Notes under the pieces: model-generated | The model's input: the letters and a program-made list of their open reading frames with translations, nothing else | Databases searched by the model: none | Told to the model about the DNA's origin: nothing | Made by a program: the position numbers and the translations under genes | In this document: piece by piece, positions 54,635-63,298 of the stretch | How positions within the stretch are numbered: position 1 is the first letter of the stretch | Layout of the letters: the number at the start of each line of letters is the position of its first letter | NCBI RefSeq assembly: GCF_020103695.1 | Contig: NZ_JAHXBF010000030.1 | Location: 1 to 64,000, forward strand | Reading direction: 5' to 3' | Source: Hyalangium versicolor | GTDB taxonomy: Bacteria > Myxococcota > Myxococcia > Myxococcales > Myxococcaceae | Length of the DNA stretch: 64,000 bases

Positions 54635-55543
54635 TCAGGAGGATGTGCCCGAGGTCCCCACGGCGGGACGCGGCACGGGAACGGGCCGTTCGCGGCCGCT
54701 CTGGTACCTGCGGAAGGCAGCCACGATGGCGATCCATCCGGGGTGGATGGGTGAGGGCTCGACGTAGAGCGCGAGGTTGTGCTGCCCCTGGCGGATGAGC
54801 TCCTCGGTGATCGCGGGCAGCTCGCGCCACGGCGCCTGGGGCTTGAGGTGGTGCGCCTGGTGGTAGCCCGCGTTGAAGAAGTAGCGGTTGTAGAAGCGCG
54901 AGGTGGACGTCACCGCGAGCGCCGTCCGGTCCGTGGAGTCCGAGCCTGCGTGCGCCGCGAGGTTCAGATAGTGGATGCAGGTCTGGCCCACCAGGAGCAT
55001 GGCCAGCAGTGACATCCCCAATGACGGTTGCCACGCGAGCAGCGCCAGGAGTGTGCCGTCCACCACCACGAAGTCCAGCAGCAGCTCCAGCTTCTGGCTC
55101 CGTGTCTTGCAGGACTTCCACACCAGCCCTACGGCCTCCCAGGGCCAGAACCACGGTGTGAGCGCCCAGCGTAAGCAGTAGTGGAGCGCGCCCTCTCCGG
55201 GTCTCGGACGGCCCCAGTCTCCGGGGCCGTCGTTGTACTTGTGATGATTGAAGTGGTGGATGTAGTAGCCGCGATACGCAAAGCCACACGCCAACCCCAG
55301 TGTCCGAGACACGAGCCACTTGAGCGCTCGAGGCTTCGCGATGGGCACGTGCATGTGATTGTGCAGCACCGCGTAGTTCCAGAACATCACCGCCCACCCG
55401 ACAGTCATTGCCGCGGTGCGCCAGGGCAGGGACCAGCGGCTCCAGCAGACCAGCACCGTCGCAAACCAGGCGCCCCAGAGCGCGTGGACCGCGAGGTTCG
55501 AGACATCCAGCGCAGGGGCGGTGCGAGAATCGGCCTGGGACAT
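54635..55543 (-). CDS. Membrane fatty-acid desaturase
   Basis: This is a 302-aa integral membrane di-iron enzyme. The three histidine boxes are present: HNHMH (61-65), HHFNHH (96-101) and HQAHH (228-232), plus an extra histidine in AAHAG. Hydrophobic segments lie near 20-60 and 155-195. It belongs to the acyl-lipid/acyl-CoA desaturase superfamily; regiospecificity cannot be read, and a hydroxylase role is also possible. It converges on the second hybrid kinase with one base between stops and is divergent from the EamA transporter gene. Confidence 0.88.
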   Translation of the reverse strand: MSQADSRTAPALDVSNLAVHALWGAWFATVLVCWSRWSLPWRTAAMTVGWAVMFWNYAVLHNHMHVPIAKPRALKWLVSRTLGLACGFAYRGYYIHHFNHHKYNDGPGDWGRPRPGEGALHYCLRWALTPWFWPWEAVGLVWKSCKTRSQKLELLLDFVVVDGTLLALLAWQPSLGMSLLAMLLVGQTCIHYLNLAAHAGSDSTDRTALAVTSTSRFYNRYFFNAGYHQAHHLKPQAPWRELPAITEELIRQGQHNLALYVEPSPIHPGWIAIVAAFRRYQSGRERPVPVPRPAVGTSGTSS

Positions 55544-55775
55544 AATTTTCCGATTGCTCCGAGAATTCTGGATCTAGTGTACACGAACCAGCCGCCGACT
55601 TCTCGGAAGGATTGGCGAGCGATCGCTTTTCGAGACCCCCTCCCCGCGACCCGACCCCGCGGGTCACGGTGTGTCTCGCTCGCGGAGCATGCAAGCCCTC
55701 TGGCGGAGACAAAGCGTGCGCGTTCATGCCGCGATGCGTGAAGGAGGGTAGAACCGGAGCCTCTCTTCGGGAGCT
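55544..55775. promoter_or_regulatory. Divergent region, desaturase / EamA transporter
   Basis: This 232-bp gap should carry both promoters. The palindrome GTGTACAC (55577-55584) lies about 34 bp from the desaturase start, a possible operator. GCGATCGC lies near 55617. The desaturase side is AT-rich (AATTTTCCGATTG). No firm -35/-10 pair was identified. Confidence 0.35.
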
Positions 55776-56627
55776 GTGTTGGAACCTGTCGCCCTCACGC
55801 TGGTGCTGTTGTCCGCATTCCTGCACGCGTTGTGGAATGCGCTGCTCAAGCGGCAGGAGGATCCCGAGTCCGCCATGGTGAGCGTCGTCTCCGTGGCAGT
55901 CGTGTTGGGTGGACTGTGGACGCTGGGGCTCGAGGGTGAAGCCTTTCCCTCTCGGACAGGGTGGCTGTGGGCCCTCACGGCGGGGTTCTTCGAGGGCATC
56001 TATCTGTTCTCGCTCGCACGCTCCCTGCGTTACGCGCCTCTGGGACTTGCGTACACGGTGGCGCGAGGGGGAGCGCTGTTGCTGGTGTGGCCCGTGTCTG
56101 TTCTGACGTTGGGCGAGGCCGTCACTCCGCTGACAGTGATGGGGGCGGTGGTGTTGGGGGCCGGGTTGGTGGTGACGGGCCTGGTGCGGATCGAAGGCTC
56201 GGCGACGCGGGGGATTGGCTGGGCGGCGGTGAGCGCGGTGTGCATCGCCTGCTACCACGTGGCCTACAAGCAGGCGCTGGGCGTGGGCGCGCAGCCGGCT
56301 CCGCTCTTCGTTGTCCCCATGATCGTGGCGCTGCCCATCCTGTTGCTCACCCGGGTGCGAGGCGGGGGAGTGGACGCGGTGCTTCGTCCGGTGCGTCAGC
56401 GGCCAGTGCTGCTGCTGGCCACTGGAGCGTTCTGCACGCTGTCCTTCGGGATGCTGCTCACGGCGCTGGCACATGCAGGCGCGGGGGCGGTACTGACGTT
56501 GCGCAACACGTCCATTGCCTTCGCCCTGGGGCTCGCGGTGCTGCAAGGAGAGCGGCCCGGGCGCAAGCAGATCTCCGGGGCGGTGTTGGTGATTGCCGGC
56601 GCCGTGCTGCTGGGCTGGCCGTCCTGA
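55776..56627 (+). CDS. EamA/DMT-family transporter
   Basis: This is a 283-aa inner-membrane protein with about ten hydrophobic helices in two repeats, each an EamA domain (about 5-135 and 145-280). Typical pieces are LSAFLHALWNALLKRQEDP near the start and LRNTSIAFALGLAVLQGERPGRKQISGAVLVIAGAVLLGW at the end. EamA proteins export or import small metabolites or amino acids; the substrate is unknown. The start is GTG, with CGGGAG just upstream. Confidence 0.88.
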   Translation: MLEPVALTLVLLSAFLHALWNALLKRQEDPESAMVSVVSVAVVLGGLWTLGLEGEAFPSRTGWLWALTAGFFEGIYLFSLARSLRYAPLGLAYTVARGGALLLVWPVSVLTLGEAVTPLTVMGAVVLGAGLVVTGLVRIEGSATRGIGWAAVSAVCIACYHVAYKQALGVGAQPAPLFVVPMIVALPILLLTRVRGGGVDAVLRPVRQRPVLLLATGAFCTLSFGMLLTALAHAGAGAVLTLRNTSIAFALGLAVLQGERPGRKQISGAVLVIAGAVLLGWPS

Positions 56628-56920
56628 CTCATCTCCTTCACAGTCCCTGAAGGAGAATGCTGTACCCGGGAGGCTGGCTGCTGCGTCCTCCACCCGAGTG
56701 CGCACAAGCGAGCGCGGAGGGGGGACCCTCCGGGCGCGATTCGAACCACCTGGTATGCCTGTCATACCAGCTCGGTTCATGGTCGCCGCCAGCGGGGTGT
56801 CCCTCCGGGCGCGATTCGAGCCGGCTGGTATGCCTGTCATACCAGCTCGGTTCACGGTCGCCGCCCGAGGGGGCCCTTCAGGCGGGCCTCGCCATTCAAG
56901 GCATGCGCCGGTCAGGGCGA
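56628..56920. other. Convergent gap holding a hairpin repeat pair
   Basis: This 293-bp gap lies between the stops of the EamA and TPR genes. It has no gene. Its middle holds the two 65-bp repeats described separately; the rest shows nothing recognisable. Confidence 0.6.
56726..56865. repeat. Two 65-bp hairpin-forming repeats
   Basis: Two nearly identical units at 56726-56790 and 56801-56865, 75 bp apart, begin CCCTCCGGGCGCGATTCGA and end GGTCGCCGCC. Each centres on an inverted repeat, CTGGTATG and CATACCAG, around CCTGT (56750-56770 and 56825-56845). Outer arms extend the stem: GAACC pairs with GGTTC in unit 1, and GAGCCG pairs with CGGTTC in unit 2 with one G-U. The pairing is thus kept although the base differs. 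Location between convergent genes suggests a two-way terminator or REP-type element. Confidence 0.85.
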
Positions 56921-58846
56921 CTACTTGGTCGAGGCCGCTACGCCGCCCAGCCGCTTGAGCGACGCCTTCGCGTCATCGTGATTGGGCTGGAGCTCCACGG
57001 CCTTGGCGTACTCGGCCTTCGCCTCGTCGATGCGCTTGGCCGCCTCCAGCAATTGTCCAAGCACGTTGTGCGGCTCAGCGAAGTTCGGATCCACCTGGGC
57101 CGATGCCCTCACGGACTGCTCGGCCTCCTTCGTCTTGCCCAGCCGGTACAGCGCCTGCCCCGTGTACAGCAGCGCCAGCGCGTGCCGCGGCTCGATGGCC
57201 AGCACGTCTCCTAGCACGCGTACCGCCTTCTCGGCGTCTCCGCCTCGCAGGTAGATCTGCCCCAGCTCCGCGCGCGCATCGAGCTGCGACGGATCCTTCT
57301 TCGCCACCTGCTCCAGCAGCGTCAGCGCCTTGTCCGGCCGCTGCAGGCGCGAGTGCATGATGCCCAGCCGAGCCATCGCCCCGGCGTCCATCGACTCGCC
57401 TTCCTTGGCTTGGAGCAGCTGCTCCACCTCCGCGTAGCGGCCCATGGACAGGTACAGATCCGCCAGCTTCAGCTTCGCCTCGCGGTTGCCCGGCTCCTCC
57501 TTCAGGATGGCCTCGAAGATGGGTTGTGCCTTGGCTCCCACGTGCTTGCGCGCATATGCGTCCGCTAGCGCCAGCCGCGCCTCCGTCGTCGGCGCAAGTG
57601 CCACGCCCTCCTCGTACTGGGCAATGGCGCCGTCGAGATCTCCCTTGGCCTTCAGCGCGTCACCGTACGCATCGCGCGCGGCGGCGTCCTTGGGGAAGTC
57701 GTCGACCACCTTCTTCAGTGTGGCCACCGCATCGTCCACCTTGCCCAGGGCCAGGTAGGCGCGCGCCAGGCCCTGATAGGCCTCAGTCGTCTTCCGGCCG
57801 TCCTCCGCACTGGCCTCGAGGGCCTTCTTGAAGGCCTCCACCGCGCGGTCCTTCTTGCCCTGCTGCAGGTACAGGTGGCCCAGCTGCGTGTACGGACCAC
57901 TGGAGCGCCGCGGCTCCAATTCCAGCGCCTTCTCGAACGCTTTCGTCGCCAGCACCTGCTGGCCAAGCCAGAAGTACGCCAGGCCCAGGTTGAAGTGCGC
58001 CTCGGCGTACTTGGGGTCCGCGGCGATGGCCTTCTTGAAGGCCTCCGTCGCCTTCTGGTGCTGCCCCAGCCCGTCGTACACCACGCCCACGTTGTTGTGC
58101 GCCATGGCGTGCTTCGGGTTGAGCTCCAGGGCCTTCTGGTACTCGCCCATCGCGCCGACCAGATCGTTGCCCCGCATGAGCAGCACGCCCATGTTGTAGT
58201 GGGCCTCGGCGTCGTTGGGGGCCACCTGGATGGCCTCCTTGAGCGTCTCCTTGGCCTCGCCCATCAGCCCCTTCTCGGCCTGGGCCTTGGCCATGTTCAC
58301 CCGGGCCACCGTGAGCTTGGCGTCCAGCTTCAGCGCGTCCTCGTAGGCGCTGATGGCGTCGTCCGTGCGGCCGGCGCGCTGGAGCGCCTCGCCCAGGTTG
58401 AACTGCAGCTCCGCGTCCTTCGGCGAGAGCTCCACCGCCACCGAGTACTGGCTGATGGCCACGTCGTTCTCGTCCATCACCCGGGCCAGCAGGCCGCGCT
58501 CGGAGCGCAGCGTGGACTCCTCCGGGTACATGGCGATGGAGCCGTCCAGCAGGGCTCGTGCCTCCTCGGTGTCTCCGGACAGGCGCAGCGCCCGGGCCAG
58601 CGCCACGCGCGCGGCGATGACCTCGGGGGCCTTCTCCAGCAGCTTCTTCAGCGGCGGAGCGGCCTTCTTCGGCTGGCCCTGGTTCAGGAAGGCCACGCCC
58701 AGCTTGTACAGGGCGTCCACATCCGGAGGCAGCGCGGCATCGGCTGTCGCGGCGGCGGGTGCCTCCGCGGGCGCGCCAGCAGGAGTGGCCGGCGCCGGAG
58801 CTTGCGCCGTGAGGAGCTGGAGGACGAGGACACCGGCTCGAGTCAT
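56921..58846 (-). CDS. Tetratricopeptide-repeat protein, 641 aa
   Basis: This is an exported protein made almost wholly of TPR units (about fifteen between residues 45 and 635). Clear ones are AELQFNLGEALQRAGRTDDA, AEAHYNMGVLLMRGNDLVGA, MAHNNVGVVYDGLGQHQKAT and AEAHFNLGLAYFWLGQQVLA. The N-terminus (MTRAGVLVLQLLTAQA) is a short signal-like segment followed by an Ala/Pro-rich stretch. TPR arrays are protein-binding scaffolds. It is the last gene of a five-gene operon; its ATG shares one base with the previous stop (TGATG). Confidence 0.85.
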   Translation of the reverse strand: MTRAGVLVLQLLTAQAPAPATPAGAPAEAPAAATADAALPPDVDALYKLGVAFLNQGQPKKAAPPLKKLLEKAPEVIAARVALARALRLSGDTEEARALLDGSIAMYPEESTLRSERGLLARVMDENDVAISQYSVAVELSPKDAELQFNLGEALQRAGRTDDAISAYEDALKLDAKLTVARVNMAKAQAEKGLMGEAKETLKEAIQVAPNDAEAHYNMGVLLMRGNDLVGAMGEYQKALELNPKHAMAHNNVGVVYDGLGQHQKATEAFKKAIAADPKYAEAHFNLGLAYFWLGQQVLATKAFEKALELEPRRSSGPYTQLGHLYLQQGKKDRAVEAFKKALEASAEDGRKTTEAYQGLARAYLALGKVDDAVATLKKVVDDFPKDAAARDAYGDALKAKGDLDGAIAQYEEGVALAPTTEARLALADAYARKHVGAKAQPIFEAILKEEPGNREAKLKLADLYLSMGRYAEVEQLLQAKEGESMDAGAMARLGIMHSRLQRPDKALTLLEQVAKKDPSQLDARAELGQIYLRGGDAEKAVRVLGDVLAIEPRHALALLYTGQALYRLGKTKEAEQSVRASAQVDPNFAEPHNVLGQLLEAAKRIDEAKAEYAKAVELQPNHDDAKASLKRLGGVAASTK

Positions 58847-59481
58847 CACAGGTTCTCCACGTAGGGACTGGTTCTCGCGTCGAATGTCTTCTTGGCCAGC
58901 GCCGACTTCTTGCCTTCCCACGCCTCGCGCGCGGCCTTCTCATCAGCGGTGTCCGAGCCGAGATCCGCCCGCTCCTCCTTCACCTCCGCGTCGCACTCGG
59001 CGATCTGCGCCTCGAACTCCTTGGGCTCCAGCTCCTCGCTGCCCTCGACTTTGGACTTGCGGGCGGCGGTGACGCGGGCCAGCTCGAAGCGGGCGAAGGC
59101 GCAGCGCAGCGCCAGTTGCTCCACGTCGAGCAGGGCCACGTTGAGGTGTTGCCGGGCGCGCAGGTAGTCCACGCGGGCTTCCGCCTCGTCGATGGTGAGC
59201 TGGGCCACTTCCTTGGACACGTTGTCCTCAGCGCGATCCAGCTCGTCCTCGGCGGCCTTCGCGCGAGAGCGGGCACGGCGGATGTTGTCGCGGGCGCGGA
59301 CGATTTCGCTGCCGGCCTGGTCCACCTTGTCGATGGCCAGCGCGAGATCATTCTCCGCCTCGAGCAGCTCGATTCGCGTCTCGTAGGGGAGCTTCTTCAC
59401 CATCTCGTCCGGCACGCGCATGCCATAGCGCGGGCCACACGCGGCGAGCAGGGGAAGGGAGAGCAGGAGGATGCGCTTCAT
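58846..59481 (-). CDS. Coiled-coil lipoprotein, 211 aa
   Basis: This lipoprotein has the signal MKRILLLSLPLLAAC, with lipidated Cys15. The mature part is mostly one long charged helix (about 35-195; ENDLALAIDKVDQAGSEIVR, AEDELDRAEDNVSKEVAQLT), likely a coiled coil. No family was recognised. Its ATG overlaps the upstream stop (ATGA); another ATG two codons earlier is possible. It lies between a small lipoprotein gene and a TPR gene of the same operon. Confidence 0.78.
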   Translation of the reverse strand: MKRILLLSLPLLAACGPRYGMRVPDEMVKKLPYETRIELLEAENDLALAIDKVDQAGSEIVRARDNIRRARSRAKAAEDELDRAEDNVSKEVAQLTIDEAEARVDYLRARQHLNVALLDVEQLALRCAFARFELARVTAARKSKVEGSEELEPKEFEAQIAECDAEVKEERADLGSDTADEKAAREAWEGKKSALAKKTFDARTSPYVENL

Positions 59482-60026
59482 GGGCATTCTTCGGTCGTCG
59501 GAAGGGGATCGGGCTGCGGCTCTGGAACGGTCGCGTTGAAGTGTCCGAAGACGGTGCGACCGGAATAGACGTCGGTGCCGTTGACGAAGGTGACGTGGAA
59601 ATCGCCCGTCACCTTCGTGCCAGGAGTGAGGGCCTCGAGGGACTTGTCGAGGGTGAGGCCCCCGATGAGGATGCGCGGGAAGTCGCGCTCGGGCTCGTTG
59701 AGGACCCTGCGGCGCACCCGGCCGCGTTGCGGCGCGTCCTCGCCCTCGCCCAGCAGCTCGGCGAGGTTGATCTCCACGCTGGGAGCCACCTGGAGCTTTT
59801 CCAACTGCGCGCTCACGCTGAGCAGGGTGTTCTCGGAGACGGTGTTCTCGCCGCACTTCTGCGTGGTGACGAAGTTGACGGAGACCTCGCCCGTGGTGGC
59901 CGTGGCCTTCGCCAGCTCGTAGTGCAGATCCAGCAGCGGCGAGATGCTGCCCTCCAGGTACGGCCCGTCGCCGCACGCGGTGAGCAGGCCCGCCAGAGCG
60001 AGGCCCGGGAGTATGCGTCGGCTCAC
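59478..60026 (-). CDS. Small lipoprotein, 182 aa
   Basis: The GTG start overlaps the previous stop (GTGA) and has GGAAGG 8 nt upstream. The signal ends in the lipobox LALAGLLTAC (Cys17). The mature part is beta-rich (ATTGEVSVNFVTTQKCGENT, TPGTKVTGDFHVTFVNGTDV), with one further internal cysteine at about 57 and one near the C-terminus. No family was recognised. Likely periplasmic or on the outer-membrane inner leaflet. Confidence 0.75.
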   Translation of the reverse strand: MSRRILPGLALAGLLTACGDGPYLEGSISPLLDLHYELAKATATTGEVSVNFVTTQKCGENTVSENTLLSVSAQLEKLQVAPSVEINLAELLGEGEDAPQRGRVRRRVLNEPERDFPRILIGGLTLDKSLEALTPGTKVTGDFHVTFVNGTDVYSGRTVFGHFNATVPEPQPDPLPTTEECP

Positions 60027-63000
60027 TTGCACGCCTTCCACCCCGTGTCGACGTCCGGACCCGTCAGCGAGCCCATGTCCTTGAGGACGGACAGCTCGCG
60101 CTTGGCGCCCTCGTTGTCGCCGAAGCGGCAGCGCAGGGCGGCCAGGTTGAGGCGGGCCTTGCCATACGTCGGATCCGCCTCGAGCGCCTTGGCATACGCG
60201 GCGCGGGCATTCATGGCGTCACCCTGGTTCAGCAGCGCCCAGCCCAGCGCGCTGTGCGCCGAGGCGCGCGTGTCCTGCAACTCCGTCACGCGGCCGAAGG
60301 TGAGCTGTGCCAGGCCGAACTGCCGGTTCTCCAGGTAGGCCATGCCCAGCGCCTCGAGCGCCTCGGCGGACAGCGTGGCCTCGGCCTTCTTGCGCACCTC
60401 CTCCAGCGAGGCGCTCCGGGTGGGAGCGCCCGGGTTGGGCACCGGGAGCGACGCCGTGTCGCTGCGCGTGCGGCAACCCACCACCGCGGCGCTGAACACG
60501 TCGAGCTGCTCGGCGCGAGCCAGACAGGCCTTGAAGGCCTCATCCGCGCGCTGGCGCAGCGGCGCCACCTGCTCCTTCACCGCCTGCTGGAAGGCCTTCA
60601 CCTCGGCCGCGGAGGCACCCGCCGGAGCCGGCGTCGCATCCACCACGTCCGCCAGGTGCGAGTAGGACATGGCCAGCTTCCACAGCGAGGCCACGGCCCA
60701 CTCCGGGTAGCCCAGCGAGGCGGCCTGCGTGTAGATGCCCTCCATGCCCTGGAGCGCGGCGACCTTCTCCTCGACCTTGTCGGCCGGCAGGCCCTTGTAG
60801 CCGCGGTAGAGGATCTCACCCAGGAACCACAGGCCCTTGGCGGCCTCCTCCGTCTGCCCGTTGGGGCCCTGCACGGCGGTGGTGAGGGTGGTGATGAGCT
60901 TGTCGGGCGGGTCGTTCGGCGCGGTGGTGGCCTGCACCTCGGCGATGACGGCGGCGGCGCCGGTGCTCGTCTTGTCCAGGGCCAGCGCGCTCTCGGCGGC
61001 GCGGCGGGCGGCGGCGTAGTCCTTCTGCTTCAACTGGGCCTCGGCGAGCAGCACGAGCACCTCGCCCTTGCGAGCGCCCGCGCTGGCGGAGGCCGTCTCC
61101 AGGCTCTTGGCCGCCTCCTTGTAGTCGCCCATGGCCATGCGCAGCTTGGCGGCGGACAGGAAGCCATCCAGGCCGGCCACGTCTCCGCCGAGCTTCTGGC
61201 CCACCTTGTCGAACCACTCGGCCGCCTCGCCGAACGAGCCCGCCTCCGCCGAGTACCGGCCCAGCGTCAGCAGCACGTCCGAGAGGTATTGGCTCTTGGG
61301 GTACTCGTTCATCAGCCGGTTGCCGAGGTCTCTCGCGTTGGTCAAATCCCTCTTCTCGCGCGCCGCGGTGAATGCGCCGTACAGGGCCTTCTCGCCGATC
61401 TCCGAGTTCTTGTTCTCGTCGGCGACCTTGAGGAGGCCGGTGATGACGTCACCCGTCTCCTCGGCGCTCTTGAGGGCCAGCTCGTCCAGGGCCTCGGCCT
61501 TGCTCTGCGCGAGGATCTTCCTCACGTCGTCCTGGAACTTGGCGGGCAGGGCGGTGCCGAGGAACTGCTTGCCGGTAGCCTCCAGGCCCTTGAAGTCGTT
61601 GAGCTGCCGCAGGCTGTCCAGCGCGAGGTTGCCGGCGACGCTGGCGTCCTTGTGCTGGGGGTGGGCCAGGGCGAACTTGGTGAAGAGCTCGGCGGCCTTC
61701 GGGTAGTCGCCGTCCTCGTAGTAGGCGCGGGCGATGTTGAACGTCACCTCGAGCACGTTGGGGCTCTGTGGGAAGCGGGTGACGTAGTTGGCGCCCAGGA
61801 CTTTGAGAGCCTGGCGTGCGTCGGCCACCTCGAAGGTGGTGCGCTTGGCCGCCTCCTCCGGCTTCACGGTGGAGAAGTGGCACAGCAGGGCGCCGTACAT
61901 GGCGGCGTCGATGGCCTTCTCGTCCCGCTGCTTGGCCTTCTCCTCGTAGCGGGCCAGCTCCTCGAACTGGCGCGCGGCCTCGGGGAAGGAGCCCGCCTCG
62001 AAGAGCGCGTCCGCGCGGTTCTTCATGATGGGCCGCACGTACTGCTCGGGCCGGAACAGGCTCAGGTACTCGCGGTAGGCCTGCGCCGCCGTGATGTACA
62101 TGGCCTTGTCGTCCTTCTTCTGGGCGGCCACGTGCAACTGGGTGGAGAGATCTCTCCCCATCTCCTCCAGCTCGGCGAGCTGCTTCTTGCGCTCTCCTCC
62201 GTCCAGCTCCGGATCCGTCTTCGTCTGGACGGCGGCGCGGACGAGGAAGCGGATGTCCTGGGGCTCGGGCATCACCTTGCCCTTGGACGCCTTGAGCGCG
62301 TCATACAGCTTCTGCCCGCGCTCGAGGTCCAGCTCGGGATCGAACTGGATCTCCATCAGCTTGCGCAGCGCGGGGATGGCCCACTCGTACTGCTGCTTGA
62401 TGAAGTAGCGGTTGCCCAGCTTGTCCAGCGCCAGGGCGAACGTGGCGCGGCTGTCGCTCAGCTTCTCGAAGTAGTTGAGCGCGCCCTTGGCCGGCTTGGC
62501 CTCGGTGTAGCTGTAGACCAGGTCCAGCAGCGCCTCGCGCTTCACGTTGAGCGCCTTCTTCGCGTCCACCCCGGGCAGCGTGTCGCTGGCGGCGGCGGCC
62601 TCGAAGAAGACCACGGCCTCGGCGTGCTTGGCCTGGTTCACCCGGATCCAGCCCATCTTGTAGCGGGCCAGGTCGTGCACCGGCGAGGGCGGCTGGGCCA
62701 GGATGGCGGTGTAGTGCTTCTCCGCCTCCACCAGGTCCGCCTTGTCGAAGTAGTAGTCGCCGATGATCTGCTCGGACTCCAGGCGCAGCGGGCTGGTGGG
62801 GTACTTGCGGATCAAGTCCCCCAGCGTCTTGAGCATCTCGTCGAAGGTGCCCAGCTCGCGCTGCTCGTGCGCCAGGTAGAACGTCACCTTGTCGCCGTCG
62901 TGGAAGTCCGGGTACTCGCGCAGCAGGCGCAGGTAGAGCTGGACGGCCTTGTTCTTCATCAGCCGCGTCTCCGGAGAGACGAGCGCGCCCGTGGCTCCCT

Positions 63001-63298
63001 CGGGCCGCTGCTCGGCCTGCAGGTAGTACACGTAGCGGCTCTTCTCCACGTAGAGCTCGGCCAGCCGGAACTGCAGGTCCGGCAGGTAGGGCGCGTTGCG
63101 GCTCTTGGAGATGAGCTTCTCCGTCTCGCCGATGGCGCGGTCCACCTTGAAGATGTCGCGCTTGAGCTTGGTGATGAGCTCGTCGCGCTCCTTCGCCTTG
63201 GAGACGATGGGGTTGAGGTTGCGATCCAGGCGCTGGGGCCCGGCGGAGCTCGCGGCCAGCAGGGCCGCGGTGATGATCCCCGTCAACTGCCCGGTCAT
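60023..63298 (-). CDS. Large TPR protein, 1091 aa
   Basis: This is an exported protein with signal-like N-terminus TGIITAALLAASSAG. It is built of many TPR-like helix pairs through its whole length (for example DLQFRLAELYVEKSRYVYYL, LESEQIIGDYYFDKADLVEA, EVTFNIARAYYEDGDYPKAA, SAHSALGWALLNQGDAMNAR). The N-terminal third has the YfgC/BamD-like outer-membrane-assembly feel of stacked TPRs. Size and export recall the myxobacterial gliding protein AgmU/GltD, but this is a resemblance from memory only. It overlaps both neighbouring genes by 4 bp. Confidence 0.82.
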   Translation of the reverse strand: MTGQLTGIITAALLAASSAGPQRLDRNLNPIVSKAKERDELITKLKRDIFKVDRAIGETEKLISKSRNAPYLPDLQFRLAELYVEKSRYVYYLQAEQRPEGATGALVSPETRLMKNKAVQLYLRLLREYPDFHDGDKVTFYLAHEQRELGTFDEMLKTLGDLIRKYPTSPLRLESEQIIGDYYFDKADLVEAEKHYTAILAQPPSPVHDLARYKMGWIRVNQAKHAEAVVFFEAAAASDTLPGVDAKKALNVKREALLDLVYSYTEAKPAKGALNYFEKLSDSRATFALALDKLGNRYFIKQQYEWAIPALRKLMEIQFDPELDLERGQKLYDALKASKGKVMPEPQDIRFLVRAAVQTKTDPELDGGERKKQLAELEEMGRDLSTQLHVAAQKKDDKAMYITAAQAYREYLSLFRPEQYVRPIMKNRADALFEAGSFPEAARQFEELARYEEKAKQRDEKAIDAAMYGALLCHFSTVKPEEAAKRTTFEVADARQALKVLGANYVTRFPQSPNVLEVTFNIARAYYEDGDYPKAAELFTKFALAHPQHKDASVAGNLALDSLRQLNDFKGLEATGKQFLGTALPAKFQDDVRKILAQSKAEALDELALKSAEETGDVITGLLKVADENKNSEIGEKALYGAFTAAREKRDLTNARDLGNRLMNEYPKSQYLSDVLLTLGRYSAEAGSFGEAAEWFDKVGQKLGGDVAGLDGFLSAAKLRMAMGDYKEAAKSLETASASAGARKGEVLVLLAEAQLKQKDYAAARRAAESALALDKTSTGAAAVIAEVQATTAPNDPPDKLITTLTTAVQGPNGQTEEAAKGLWFLGEILYRGYKGLPADKVEEKVAALQGMEGIYTQAASLGYPEWAVASLWKLAMSYSHLADVVDATPAPAGASAAEVKAFQQAVKEQVAPLRQRADEAFKACLARAEQLDVFSAAVVGCRTRSDTASLPVPNPGAPTRSASLEEVRKKAEATLSAEALEALGMAYLENRQFGLAQLTFGRVTELQDTRASAHSALGWALLNQGDAMNARAAYAKALEADPTYGKARLNLAALRCRFGDNEGAKRELSVLKDMGSLTGPDVDTGWKACK

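Noticed and set aside
56741..56750. tRNA gene, because GATTCGAACC looks like a reversed T-loop
   Set aside because: The stems that should flank the loop do not pair, no anticodon arm is present, and the second copy changes the loop sequence. It belongs to the 65-bp hairpin repeat.
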